Shown piece by piece: positions 21,988 through 32,414 of a stretch of DNA of 64,000 bases. The DNA is from Ganoderma boninense (lineage: Eukaryota > Basidiomycota > Agaricomycetes > Polyporales > Polyporaceae), in the NCBI GenBank assembly GCA_002900995.3, contig CM035312.1:2589582-2653581 (forward strand), read 5' to 3'. The position numbers and the translations under genes were made by a program. Under the pieces are notes generated by a model, which saw only the letters and a list, made by a program, of their open reading frames with translations, did no database searches and was not told the origin of the DNA. The stretch's first letter is position 1. Every line of letters begins with the position of its first letter.

Positions 21988-23031
21988 ACTGAAAATACTT
22001 ACTAGCTATTATCCTCTCGCAAGGCTCAGTAGGCCTGCATATTTTGTTATGTTCGAGCACTATGAGTCTGTGCCACACCGTTAAATGCGTGCTGATTGGC
22101 GGGTTTGAACTCGGCTCGGCGTGGGAGGGTCCTGTCGGAGATGTGCCACACCGTGGCCCGGTGCCAGCGACCAAGCCGCCCCTCGAGTTCTCGACCACCT
22201 TGCAAGTTGCGTACCGGATGATTTGGGTCATTGATGTCTATGGTGTGTTTTCCTATCTACAACCCTTCACTTGGAATTATTTACGCCAGAGCCAACCACA
22301 GTGGACGAACTGGGGAAGCGAATTACGGGCGGTACGTACCTGCTAACGTTGCTAACAGCAGGAGGCATACCACGCCCTGCTTACCCTGTCACAGGTGAAG
22401 ACCTACCCTCATAAGTCATCCTTCTAGAACGAGGGGCGGGCACACGAATTTCTCAATGCGCTCGACGACAGTGAGTCCCTTTTGCCGCAGGGCACTTGGT
22501 TGGGTGATACTACCAGCGATACCCCTTGGTGGAAGATCCGGCTTCCGCGCTCGATTTGCGCCCTCCCGAGTGTCACCGAAGTTCTCTAATAGTCAGTCAA
22601 TTTAACTTGAACTCGTTAACTCCAGCTCTCCGGACTGAAAATTTCTGGTCTAATTTTGCCCTAGCGTCTTCAAGTTGTTCAGACACTGAGAACCTACGAC
22701 GCTCAAGTATCCTTTTGACATAGGTTAATGGCGATCACATTACAAGTTTTTGGCGAACATGACCTACCTTCACAAGATGCCGGCAGATATTCCAAGAGGG
22801 CGTACCTGCAACACTTGTGAAGAGCGAGGGCCGGACGCCCGAGTCCCACTCTTTCGGTCGCTGCGCGTGCCTCCGCTCCTCAATAAAGGCGATCCCACTC
22901 CCCGAGATACGTTGGTAGCCAGGGCACGGAGTACGTGCTTCCATACCTTACAGCAGAGCACGACTCTAACCTCGCCTACAGAAGACGAAGCCTCCATCCA
23001 CCGGACGTTCACCATCTTCCCCTTAATCCTC
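21988..23031. other. Region between KDZ accessory gene and transposase
   Basis: About 1 kb with no supported gene. Short frames such as 22044-22346 and 22750-22944 lack recognisable motifs. It may hold untranslated exons or the promoter of the transposase. Confidence 0.35.
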
Positions 23032-26022
23032 ATGACCCGCGCAAAGCCCAAGCACCCTTTCTCCCGTCTCCTCTCTCCCCTCACAGTAATGAAGCGCCTA
23101 CGGCACTGCGTCAGCCAAAGGTTCGCGATCTCCGACTCGGATTCTGACACTGAGGCAACATGCCAAGCATCGGAGACCCACCGCCACGTCAACTTTGCCG
23201 TTGACCCCTCAACCCAAGGGCGCAGCCGCGAAACGAGGTATTTTACCCTCCCCACCTCACCCAAGAAGCGTGTTCGCAGCTCGTCCCTCCCGCCTATACC
23301 TGTCCTGGAGCTCACCCCGGCCGAGGGACCGACTGAGGAGTTTGATGAACACGATCTTGAATACCTGTACCACGGTATCGACGCAGAAGAATGTCTCCCT
23401 ACCTCACGGAAACGTACTGCCGGCGTAAGTCGCATTGGCTCATGTTCATTAATCTACTAACCTTGGTTTGATAGGATCGGCCCCTTCTCCAGTGGCTCAC
23501 GGAGAGGGACGTTTATCTGGCGGAGCTATTGCGTCTCGAAGGCCGCGGCGATTTCATCAAGGCGCCCTGTCGCAGTTGTCACTCTACCTTGGTAACCTCC
23601 GGATTTCGGTGCAGGGATTGCCACGAAGTGGGGCTGTACTGCAAGGATTGCATCGTGAGTACTCACATGATCAATCCGCTGCACCGCATTCAGGTATGTC
23701 TATTTCACGCCGTGTCGCCATCCAACTTCCACATACTCATGCTGCGTTGATAGCGATGGGACGGTCGGAAGTTTGAAAAGGTACTACTGAAGGACCTGGG
23801 TCTCCGTATTCAGCTTGGACACCCTGTCGGAGAGGATTGTGTCAACCCTATCACCGCGTTTAATGACGCGTTTGTCGTCCTCGACATCACCGGCATCCAC
23901 GAAGTTGGGCTCGACTTCTGCGGCTGCGAGCGGGCCATGACGCACTATGTCCAGTTGTTGCGCCAACGCTGGTTCCCCGCTACTTCCATCGACCCCAAGA
24001 CGGCTGCTACCATGTCCCTCCTTGAACATTTCCACCTTCTTTCCGTCCAGTCGAAGGTCTCGGCGTTTGAATACTACAACGCCTTATCACGCCGCACGGA
24101 CAACACTGGCGTTAGCCCACCGAAGGTATGGCTGCTCTTTTATTTGCCTTATCTTCTCGTTGCTGGCCTCACGCTAACGCTATCCCGGGACACAGGGTCG
24201 ATACCAGACTTTCCTCCTCGTGGTGAGGCAGTGGCGACACCTTAAGACACTGAAGCGAGCGGGGAGGGGCAACGATCCGGGTGGCGTCGCCGCAACTAAG
24301 CCGGGCGAATGCGCTGTGGAGTGCCCAGCATGTCCCCATCCTGGCAAGAACATGGCGACCACCGATCAGCACAGGCCGGACGACTTAGAGTCGAAGGGGA
24401 TCGGCTCGGCGGTGAAACGGTATGTTCGGCAGTGATCGGGCCGTAGTTGCACAACCAAAACTAACGACTTGCGCAGCTGGTGGCAAACACTTTACCTGGC
24501 GATCGACGCCAACTTCCGTCTGAAACGGAAGAAGATCTCGTCGGACCTGGCTGATCCCTGCCTGAACAATGGCTCTGCGTTCTTCGTTGGGGAGACCGGG
24601 TACAAGACACACCTTGCTAATCATGACCGCGACAACTCGAAGGAAGACAGCGAGAAGTTCTGTAACACACACGACGCCGTCAAGCTTGCCAACATCAAGG
24701 GCTCTGCAGCCTTGGCGGCTAGTGGTGTTGCGACGGTGGATTGTAGCCGTCATGACATGAAGCGTCCCTGTTCTGTCGGCGATTTGCAGCATGGCGAAAG
24801 GTACGTCATTCGTTATGTCGTGTTTATACGTGCCACGGATCCTGATCTATTGATTCCCACCATCATCTCTTGCCGGCGACTGTCCAGGCATGTGAACATC
24901 GACTACCTGCTCCACTCCTCCCTCTCTTTCTCTGCGCCGAAGACGGTCAGAGTGACCTACGACGTTTCCTGCATCTACTCTCCCCACGTCGACACTCGTT
25001 TTGACAACTATGGTTTCCACACTCTTTACGACCGGGATGTGTCTTGGGCGGTTCCAACCTTCCACCTCAACGCCCACCGCGAATACTGTCGTTCCGTCTT
25101 TTCTCCGCATGTGCTCCCGGAATGGGGCCGGACCAATGGGGAGGGTGTAGAGCGGGGATGGTCGTGGGTCAATGCTTTCGCATCATCCACGAAGGAGATG
25201 GGTCCCGGTTCTCGTCGTGATTTGCTTGACGATGTGTTCAATCACTGGAACTGGACGAAGGTTATAACAATGCGTATGTGACATATGATCGCGCTGTATC
25301 ATTGTGCTGATCGTCCTTCTAGCTGGAACCTTACTGTCTCGAATCAAGCTCGCCNNNNNNNNNNNNNNNNNNNNNNNNNNNNNNNNNNNNNNNNNNNNNN
25401 NNNNNNNNNNNNNNNNNNNNNNNNNNNNNNNNNNNNNNNNNNNNNNNNNNNNNNTCAATCTTTGTCAACCGGGCGGAAATCCTCAATGTCGACGTAAACA
25501 AAAATCTCCAGGAATGTACGTACTTACCTTGTTGAATGTCTTTGACACGGTCTAACTCAGCTCCGAGCAGCACTGCGTATTGAATGGTGTAAGGCTCGTG
25601 CACGATCCTTGCGATGGACAGAGGAGTGCGAACTTCTGCGCCAGGAGATGCGCCGCGTCGCCGATTACCACGATTGGGCTGCAAGACGGTGGGACAACAT
25701 GGTCGGGCGCAACTTCGTCGACCACGACGATTACCTCGAGGGCGCTGACGCTTACGCACATCGTCAAGCTTCCCTGCGTCGCGCTTTAAGGCTTCGCTGC
25801 CTCCATGTGTGGCGATACGTTCCGGAATGGATGTCGACGGGTACCGTGGGGGAACGGGAGGGTGTGCCCGAGACTGCCGTCAGCACTACAATGGTGGGTG
25901 GCGATAGTAGTGAGGGTGGGAGGAGTGTGCCGGAGGGGGAGGTTCGCATCTCCATGGTGTCTAATGTGTTGGATACCCTCGAGAGCTTCGACTCGGAGCA
26001 TTGCGTGGAGGACAGCACATAA
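23032..26022 (+). CDS. KDZ transposase with CxC2-like cysteine cluster, interrupted by assembly gap
   Basis: Putative DDE-type transposase of the Kyakuja-Dileera-Zisupton group. The N-terminus is acidic and Ser-rich (ISDSDSDTEAT). Then comes the Cys cluster CRSCHSTL, CRDCHEVGLYCKDC and the linker NPLHRIQRWDG with GLRIQLGHPVGEDC. The catalytic region shows TYDVSCIY (the usual YDxxC Asp site), VPTFHLNAHREYC and NGEGVERGWSWVN (conserved Glu). The C-terminus is a helical ALRIEWCKARAR...LRQEMRRV region ending LDTLESFDSEHCVEDST. Several introns of 50-70 nt fit. A gap of 100 N (25355-25454) removes an unknown part between the catalytic Glu region and the C-terminal helices, so completeness cannot be judged. 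ATG 23032 is the first Met in frame with the acidic N-terminus. Confidence 0.88.
25355..25454. other. Assembly gap (100 N)
   Basis: Exactly 100 N, the usual placeholder for a gap of unknown size. It sits within the transposase gene. A second identical placeholder at 43465-43564 abuts the inverted copy of this same region, so the assembly broke twice in the same repeat. Confidence 0.98.
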
Positions 26023-26995
26023 CACTCGCTGTGGTACGTCGTCGCTGCCGTCAATCCCCCTGCTTTCCCTCCTCTCTGCCTTTCCGTTGTCTTCGGTTCC
26101 AGTTCCCTTCCCCTGCACTCCCCATATCAAGATTACAGTCCGCCACCCTCATCATATCTGTTGTATTTGCGACAATATCCCCTTGAATGTTCTCTATCGC
26201 ACTCCGGAGGCCATCTCTTTACCTTCGTGCCGTGCTTTGACGCAGTCTTCTTGCACGATCATCTCAACGCCTCACTAGTTATTGTTCTGCCTCTCATTTT
26301 GGTACTATTGCTGTGCTGTATGTCAATCATAGTTCTTCGCAAGCTCTGTTGACGCGATTTCGGGCGGTGTTGATTTAAGGTTTCTTGGCAGCGTTGACAG
26401 TGGGTCCAGGTCCAATGTTGATGTCATCGGACCCGGAGCTGCTCTACCTCAGCCGCTGTTCAGCCGCCTTTAAGCCTGTTCCCGGAACTGACATACGAAC
26501 TACTACAGTCAGAGATGCGCCCAGCTCCTCACACATGTACGTTCCAGCTGTGTCCCTATAGGCCAGATAGGATTTGACATTGGGACCCCATCCAAGATGG
26601 CGACAACATATAAGCTGACAACATAGCATATGAATGACAACATAAATAGAGACAGCAGGTTAACAATCATGTTAGGGCCCCTTGAATGATACAACACGTT
26701 CTTGGACTTCACCCGGAAATGGACAGTATGGGAATCTCGGAACTCACTAATATATGAATATTCTAGTGGAGCTGCAATTTGTCAATGACCTCAGAAAGGA
26801 AAGACCCCGCACGCTGTAGCCCGCGGCGAGGAGCCTCGCAAAGACGACGTCGACAGCGATCAAGAGGAAAACACGCGAGCCGAACGGAGGGCAGTTATTA
26901 TTAGGTACCGGGCGCATATCTACAGTGCATAGAAGGAGCCTAGTGACGGAGATTACAGTAAGGCGTGGATCTTTGTTTGACTGCTATTACAGTAA
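26023..26995. other. Right terminal region of the KDZ element, non-coding
   Basis: Downstream of the transposase stop. It contains pyrimidine-rich likely 3' untranslated sequence to about 26350, then A/T-richer DNA, and finally the inverted end with repeated ACAGTA motifs (26923-26928, 26954-26959, 26989-26994). No gene seen. The whole segment recurs inverted at 42094-43070. Confidence 0.6.
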
Positions 26996-29900
26996 GATAT
27001 GTATCCTCCTGCCAGGACGTGGTGCCGGGATGGGGTGGACGGTGAAATCGAAGTCCTTGCCCTGCTCCTGGAGGGAGCGGACGAGATCCTTGTGGTCGAG
27101 ATAGTCCTTGAGGGTGTGCGGCGAGTAGGACAGGGTCTCGGTCGAGAGGAGAGAAGAGATCAGGAAGGTCCCGGAGGTAAGGCGGTTCGAGTGGAGGTGC
27201 ATGGTGTGTGTGAGAGGAGATCGCGGCACGTGGACGAGGATGGGAACGACGAGTATCGGGAAGGGGTGGATGGGAAGGAGAAGCGTCGACCTGCCTGTTA
27301 TAGTCCTCGGCGATCTGGCTCACCAGATCGCGGAGGAACAGGTCAACGCATCCCGAAAATATTTGCGGGTCTTCGGGAGGCCGTCTCGTACCTTCAGGTA
27401 GAGACGACACAGAGTCCACGCCCAATGACTCCAGGTACGAGAGCAACGCACCCAATGGCTCTGCTGTGGCGTACGGGATCCAAGTCCTATCGCCCGACTT
27501 CCATTCGGCCTCGAAAATCGCGTCATTACCTTTTCCGACGTGACTGACAATCCGGCTGATGGCCCATTCGTTTTCAGGGTCCTCTAGCTCCAAAACTTGA
27601 GAGTCTAACCGTCCCGGGAAGAGGCGGTCGTCGTTGGGCTCGTGGATGCGCAACAAGGACGCGTGGAACACGTCATGGGCGCCCCTACGTTTCAGGCTAC
27701 CCGGGAGGTCGATGCGATAGGACGAGTTCTTGAAGTCGCGGACGATACGGTACGGCCCCATGTACTTCGGTACCAGCTTGCGTGCCAAGCCCTTGGGAAT
27801 TGAGATATTTTTCGTCGAGATGTACACGAGGTCGCCCTCCGTGAACGGGGCGGGGCGACGCTGTCGGTTGGCATCCCGTACATGCTTGACTCTGGCCGCT
27901 ATGACGCTGTCGTGGGCAGCCATGATGGCGGTTTTGACCTTCTGGGCATAAACACGAACACCAGGGTACTCATCTTTTGCGGGGCGGTCCCAAATCATGG
28001 GCCTCGGCATGCGCCCAGTGTTCAGGAAAAACGGAGCGAATCCGGTGGCGTCCGAGTGCGCCATGTTGATGGCGAACTCGATAGCAGGCAGGCGGGAGAC
28101 CCAATCCTTCTGATCGGGTCGTATGCACTGCCTCAGCATTTGCGATACTGTGCGGTTGGCGCGTTCAGTAGAGCCGTCCGATTCTGGGTGATACGCACTT
28201 GACAGCCGCAGCTTGGTGCCGATAAGGTCATGAAGCTCGGACCAGAACGCGCTCGTGAAAAGCACATCCCTGTCGCTTACGATGGCTTTGGGAAGCCCAT
28301 GCAGCTTGTAGACTTCTGAAAAGACTAATTCAGCGACGTCTCGAGCTTTGTAGGTAGTACGACTCGGGATAAGGTGGACCATACCCGTCAGGAGGTCGAT
28401 GACCGTTGTTATCGAGTCAAACGTCCCATCCCGATTCTTAGACTCCGGGAGGGGTCCGACGAAATCGATGCCGATCGCTTCCCAAGGCACAGACGGCACC
28501 GGGAGAGGGTTGAGCAACCCGTAGGGCTTCTGGTTGGCAGGCTTGCTCCGCTTGCACGTTTGACACGAGTCGCAGTACGCCTGTACGTCCGGCAGGAGAG
28601 TCTTCCACCAGACGTGGTCTCGGAGCAAATCGGACGTCTTTTTCGGGCCTAGATGAGCCAGGAGGGAGTGAGCGTGCGCGATAACGATTTCGCGGGCATT
28701 TCGTCCCCCGACCACGATATGGGGTACACATAGTAGCTCACGCCCCTGATCCTTGAGGAAAACTAGTCCATCTGAGACTTGGAAGTTCTTGTACTGTTGG
28801 GGAGCACGCACGATGGGGGCAAAGAACGAATCCTCACCGTATCGGTCGCGCAATGCGCCCTCCAGATGGATGCCGTCGTAGGCGTCCGCGATGTGGTCAA
28901 GGAGACGAGCCCCTGTGGCTTGATCCTTCAGCGAGGTTGTTGCTCCCGATCGCCCTGGTTTGGCCGGGTCCACTGGCAACGTGCTTCCGTTGGCGAGAGG
29001 AGGTTGGCCAGCCGCATCGCTGTGAGTGGGGAAGGCTGTTGTCGTGCCAGAACGAGGTGCTTGTGTGGTGTCCCAAGCGGAGCGGGGGGCACTCGCGCCC
29101 TCCTGTCGTCCTGGTGGGTGTAGGATGACACGATGAATGCGGGAGGCGAACTCCCTGGCCGTTTCCGGGCGCCCAGTCTCAGCCGGGGGAACAGGCTGCT
29201 TCTTTCGCCTGTTCTGGCGAGAAGCACTCCGGCGAGACGCCGTGGCGCCCGTGCTAGCACCCGTGGTGGTGCCCTTGTTCAACGTTCCGCCCTGCTCGAC
29301 GACGACGTCCTGGACGACGGGAGACGACCTTGGCAGCCTGGACGCAGGCGGCGGCGACGAGCCGGCTGCCATGACGCGCCCACATGTGCGTGGGAGAGTT
29401 CGACGACGTGTCGCGCTCGACGTGCCCTCCAGACGCGATCCCACCGTGCTCGACACGCCCGGCGACCTCGGTCGGGTAGCAGCCTGAAGAAGACGCTCCG
29501 ACCGTCGAGGCCCGACAACGGAGACCCCAGAGGGTAGCTCAGAGGCAGCGCGGCCCTCGACGTCGACAAGAACGGGGACAGAGACAGCGTGCGCGCTGAG
29601 CGCAACAGGAGCAGCGACGAGGTCATCGTGCTGCGTGTACTCGGACAGCGCGCAGACCGTCCCTGGGTGATCATTGGAGTACATTCGTGACAAGGCGTCT
29701 GCAAGGACGTTGTCAACCCCTGGTACGTGTTCCACTTTGAAGTCGTACTCGGCGATCTTTTCCATCCACCTGGCCTGTCTTCCCGACAGGTTGCGCTGGT
29801 TGAGAAGGTGGATGAGACCTTTATGATCCGTGATCCAGGTGAACGAGCACCCCAACAAGATGTCCCGATGGCGCAGCATGGCCTCGACACCAGCTAACAT

Positions 29901-32030
29901 TTCAATTTCATGGACAGGATAGTTCTGCTGGGCGGAGCTGAGCTTCGCGGAAAAGAACACGGCGACCCGTGCCGTCCGAAAGTCGTCGCCTTGGGACACG
30001 ACCCCGGCGATGCCACCGTGCGAGCCGTCCGTGACGAGCCAAATGGGTGGTGCACCCGCTGAGTAGTTCAAGGGCAGGCGGCGGTGCTCGCGGTGAGCAT
30101 GCACCAGCCTCTTAATCTCGTCGAACGCTCGTTGGTGAGTGAAGTCCCATTTGAAGGATGCGTTTGCGCCGGTCATGGATGCTAACGTACCCATAGGGAT
30201 GCGTACAGAAGCGATATCGTCCGCAAGGTACCCTACGGACCCCAAGAATCCGCGGAGGAGTTCCTTCGACGTCGGTACCTTCCAGTTCAGAACGCCGTCG
30301 ACCTTATCCGGGTCCATTCTAATGCTGTGATCATCCACAACGCGCCCAAGCACCTTCATCTCTGCGCAGAGAAATTTGAGCTTTGTTGCACTAAGGTACA
30401 GTTTCTCGCGGCGCAGAATGTCGACCACCAGTTTGACGTGTTTGCGATGATCTGCCAGAGAGTCCGAGTAGATGACGATGTCGTCAAGGTAGACGTCGAG
30501 GAACACGCCGATGTGGGGCCCAAAGATGTAATTCATCAAACTTTGGTAAGTAGCGACAGCGTTGCAGTCTCCTTGCTGCAAAACAAGGCTGACCATGTTT
30601 CCATCCGGCGTGGTCATCGCTGTTCGCCCGACATGCTCAGGTTCGATGCGAATCTGCTCGTAAGCATCTTTGCCGTCGATCAGGCTTCGGTACGGGCGAC
30701 GCGAGAGGCGGCGCAAAATGCCTTCCATGTCCGGCAGCGGTGAGGTCAACTTCTTCGTATTCGCATTTCGTTCACGCAAGTCGCAGACCACACGCAATCG
30801 AGGGGGGATCCCTTTCACTCCGGTACCGGGTTTCGTGAGAAGCAGCATGGGGGATGTATTACGGGAGCTCGTGTACTTCCAACGTCCAGATTTCAGATAT
30901 GCGTCGCGTTTCTCTACCCAACTAGCTAGATGTGCGTCCGGGCACTTCGATGGTCTCCATGAATAGACTTTCTCGGGGTCTATTAGTGGGATGCGGTGAT
31001 TGATAGCCCGAAGAGGAGGCAAAGGTGAGTCGCTTGCTTCTCGGCAGATTGGAGCGGCGTACTCACGTAGCTCTCGTCGTGCTGCTTCCAGCGCATCTTC
31101 CAGGATGTCGGCTGCGTGAGACTGCAGCGTTCGAACCTGTTTACCCTCGATGGGAAGAGCAGGGACGCTGCCTACCACCAAGGCAGTCGGATTAAGTCCC
31201 AGAGTGACTTTGTGCTGGAAAAGGAATGGAGTTCCGAGTATTAGGTCGTAATTCAGTAAGTTAATTACGTCGAAGTACCTTTCCGACCGGATGCGCTGGT
31301 ACTCAAGTTGTGCGCGGCAGCCGAAGTTGATCTTGGCGCGGGATCCTTGCACGGCGAGCTGTACCGGGAGAGGTTTGGTAAGCTCGAAAACTTTCACGTT
31401 CAGCTGGTGAGCAAACCTGGCTGAGATGAAGTCCGACAGGGACCCGGAGTCGATCAAGGCGCGGGCGGGCCGCCCGTTGACGTGGACGACGACGACGACT
31501 GGTTCTGGAATCAGGCGAGAGAAGTCTCGGGGCGCAGCGGCGTTACGCTGCAGGGCCCCGAGGCTGTCATCGGACCCATTCGTGTGAGTCTTTGGGCGGA
31601 TAGCGAACAAAGGGATGGCTGCACTCACCTCTGCGGGCGCCGGCCGCGCGAACAGTACTCTAAGCTCGCCCTCCAAGTCGTCCAGGTCGAACTCGGGGGC
31701 AGCAAAAGTCCTACGCACCTCGCAAGCGTAGTAGTTCAGTAAGTCAAAGCGGGGGTTCCTCAGTAAGTGGTTTGGTATGGCGACCGATCGGTCGAGATAA
31801 AGATCCTTTACTTCCACGTACAGGAAGCCTTGGATGGCGAGATATCGGCGGCGAAAGAAGCTCGGTTCCCCATCTTCCGGCCAGGGGTCGTTCGCCTCGA
31901 GCCGTCGTGCCGTTTCTCGGCCCAGGACGCTGCCCATCGTGCAAAAGGTTTCATCCCCTCGGCGGAGAAAGCAAGATTGGTGATCGGGCGACTTTTGCTC
32001 GACTATCCGCTGCCGGTAATAGCGCACCAC
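26940..32030 (-). CDS. pol: Ty3/gypsy Pol polyprotein (protease, RT, RNase H, integrase, chromodomain-like)
   Basis: A 1,696-codon open frame. Domains in order: aspartic protease (ALIDSGSLSDF, about residue 195); reverse transcriptase with DGKDAYEQI, QQGDCNAVATYQSLM and the catalytic VYLDDIVIYS; RNase H (LVTDGSHGGIAG, HEIEMLAGVEAM, ITDHKGLIHLL, DNVLADALSR); a Ser/Pro/Arg-rich spacer; integrase with HHCC zinc site (HAHSLLAHLG, CDSCQTCKRS) and DDE core (IDFVGPLPE, IVSDRDVLF, HPESDGSTERAN); a GPY-like GPYRIVRDF segment; and a chromodomain-like fold (RIVSHVGKGNDAIFEAEWK, DRTWIPYATAEPLG). The last ~19 codons read into the KDZ end, so the natural stop is unclear. No internal stop, hence potentially functional. 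The linkage with gag is unresolved: about 385 bases lie between, and a frameshift or reinitiation is likely. Confidence 0.93.
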   Translation of the reverse strand: MVRYYRQRIVEQKSPDHQSCFLRRGDETFCTMGSVLGRETARRLEANDPWPEDGEPSFFRRRYLAIQGFLYVEVKDLYLDRSVAIPNHLLRNPRFDLLNYYACEVRRTFAAPEFDLDDLEGELRVLFARPAPAEVSAAIPLFAIRPKTHTNGSDDSLGALQRNAAAPRDFSRLIPEPVVVVVHVNGRPARALIDSGSLSDFISARFAHQLNVKVFELTKPLPVQLAVQGSRAKINFGCRAQLEYQRIRSERYFDVINLLNYDLILGTPFLFQHKVTLGLNPTALVVGSVPALPIEGKQVRTLQSHAADILEDALEAARRELREYAAPICREASDSPLPPLRAINHRIPLIDPEKVYSWRPSKCPDAHLASWVEKRDAYLKSGRWKYTSSRNTSPMLLLTKPGTGVKGIPPRLRVVCDLRERNANTKKLTSPLPDMEGILRRLSRRPYRSLIDGKDAYEQIRIEPEHVGRTAMTTPDGNMVSLVLQQGDCNAVATYQSLMNYIFGPHIGVFLDVYLDDIVIYSDSLADHRKHVKLVVDILRREKLYLSATKLKFLCAEMKVLGRVVDDHSIRMDPDKVDGVLNWKVPTSKELLRGFLGSVGYLADDIASVRIPMGTLASMTGANASFKWDFTHQRAFDEIKRLVHAHREHRRLPLNYSAGAPPIWLVTDGSHGGIAGVVSQGDDFRTARVAVFFSAKLSSAQQNYPVHEIEMLAGVEAMLRHRDILLGCSFTWITDHKGLIHLLNQRNLSGRQARWMEKIAEYDFKVEHVPGVDNVLADALSRMYSNDHPGTVCALSEYTQHDDLVAAPVALSAHAVSVPVLVDVEGRAASELPSGVSVVGPRRSERLLQAATRPRSPGVSSTVGSRLEGTSSATRRRTLPRTCGRVMAAGSSPPPASRLPRSSPVVQDVVVEQGGTLNKGTTTGASTGATASRRSASRQNRRKKQPVPPAETGRPETAREFASRIHRVILHPPGRQEGASAPRSAWDTTQAPRSGTTTAFPTHSDAAGQPPLANGSTLPVDPAKPGRSGATTSLKDQATGARLLDHIADAYDGIHLEGALRDRYGEDSFFAPIVRAPQQYKNFQVSDGLVFLKDQGRELLCVPHIVVGGRNAREIVIAHAHSLLAHLGPKKTSDLLRDHVWWKTLLPDVQAYCDSCQTCKRSKPANQKPYGLLNPLPVPSVPWEAIGIDFVGPLPESKNRDGTFDSITTVIDLLTGMVHLIPSRTTYKARDVAELVFSEVYKLHGLPKAIVSDRDVLFTSAFWSELHDLIGTKLRLSSAYHPESDGSTERANRTVSQMLRQCIRPDQKDWVSRLPAIEFAINMAHSDATGFAPFFLNTGRMPRPMIWDRPAKDEYPGVRVYAQKVKTAIMAAHDSVIAARVKHVRDANRQRRPAPFTEGDLVYISTKNISIPKGLARKLVPKYMGPYRIVRDFKNSSYRIDLPGSLKRRGAHDVFHASLLRIHEPNDDRLFPGRLDSQVLELEDPENEWAISRIVSHVGKGNDAIFEAEWKSGDRTWIPYATAEPLGALLSYLESLGVDSVSSLPEGTRRPPEDPQIFSGCVDLFLRDLVSQIAEDYNRQVDASPSHPPLPDTRRSHPRPRAAISSHTHHAPPLEPPYLRDLPDLFSPLDRDPVLLAAHPQGLSRPQGSRPLPPGAGQGLRFHRPPHPGTTSWQEDTYLTVIAVKQRSTPYCNLRH
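26996..27229 (-). pseudogene. Gypsy ORF3, N-terminal part, cut by the KDZ insertion
   Basis: It overlaps the 3' end of pol in another frame, with LKDYLDHKDLVRSLQEQG and KDFDFTVHPIPAPRPGRR. After removal of the KDZ element it continues in frame into the piece at 16013-15402. The compositional sense of this frame is better than that of the overlapping pol tail, which is Pro/His/Arg-rich. I infer it is the real reading there. Its start Met is uncertain (27229 or 27202). Confidence 0.5.
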
Positions 32031-32414
32031 GTCGAATTCCGGGTCCGTTAGCAGGGAAGACTCGACGAGGACGTCCTCCGTTCTCCAATGAAAAATAACA
32101 TGAAGGCCCGGTGCCGTGCGGTAGACGTGAATAGACGAGGCCTCCCCATGGAGTGCATCGCCTTAGGGGCAGCAATATGGACCGTTCACGCGGAGGACGT
32201 GCTCCGCTCTCGCGGCGTACACATCTCCGATTTCCTGGCGAGGGAGCCCATCCCGACGAGTGCGAGGGAGTTGCAATCCCCCGGTTGAGTCGATTGGGGA
32301 GGCGGCGCAGAGCACGGGTACCTCCCCGTAAGCTTCGTCGTCGTAGTACCCGGTAGGGGAGCTTTTACCCGGACTGTCCTCCCATTCCGTGAGTTCGGAA
32401 CCGTCTGTGTCTGA

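Larger units (their letters stand above)
16014..26995 (+). mobile_element. KDZ-type DNA transposon, about 11 kb, with three additional genes
   Basis: It is inserted in gypsy ORF3. The ends are imperfect inverted repeats starting TTACTGT on both sides, with shared subterminal pieces: AGATCCA, TACTGTAAT and CACTGTAGAT. It carries a KDZ transposase with an N-terminal Cys cluster (23032-26022, plus) and three other genes: 17221-19293 (minus), 19559-21040 (plus) and 21241-21987 (plus). Removing 16014-26995 restores an open reading frame in the gypsy ORF, supporting these borders. I see no target-site duplication. A 100-base assembly gap interrupts the transposase at 25355-25454. The right end recurs inverted at 42065-43464. 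Confidence 0.75.

Noticed and set aside
25183..25759. Open frames running through the 100-N gap (also 43302-43637)
   Set aside because: The continuity is created by N characters, not by sequence.
26986..27010. A target-site duplication for the KDZ element
   Set aside because: The flanks ATACATATC and GGCCTGATC (coding strand) do not match each other, so none is claimed.
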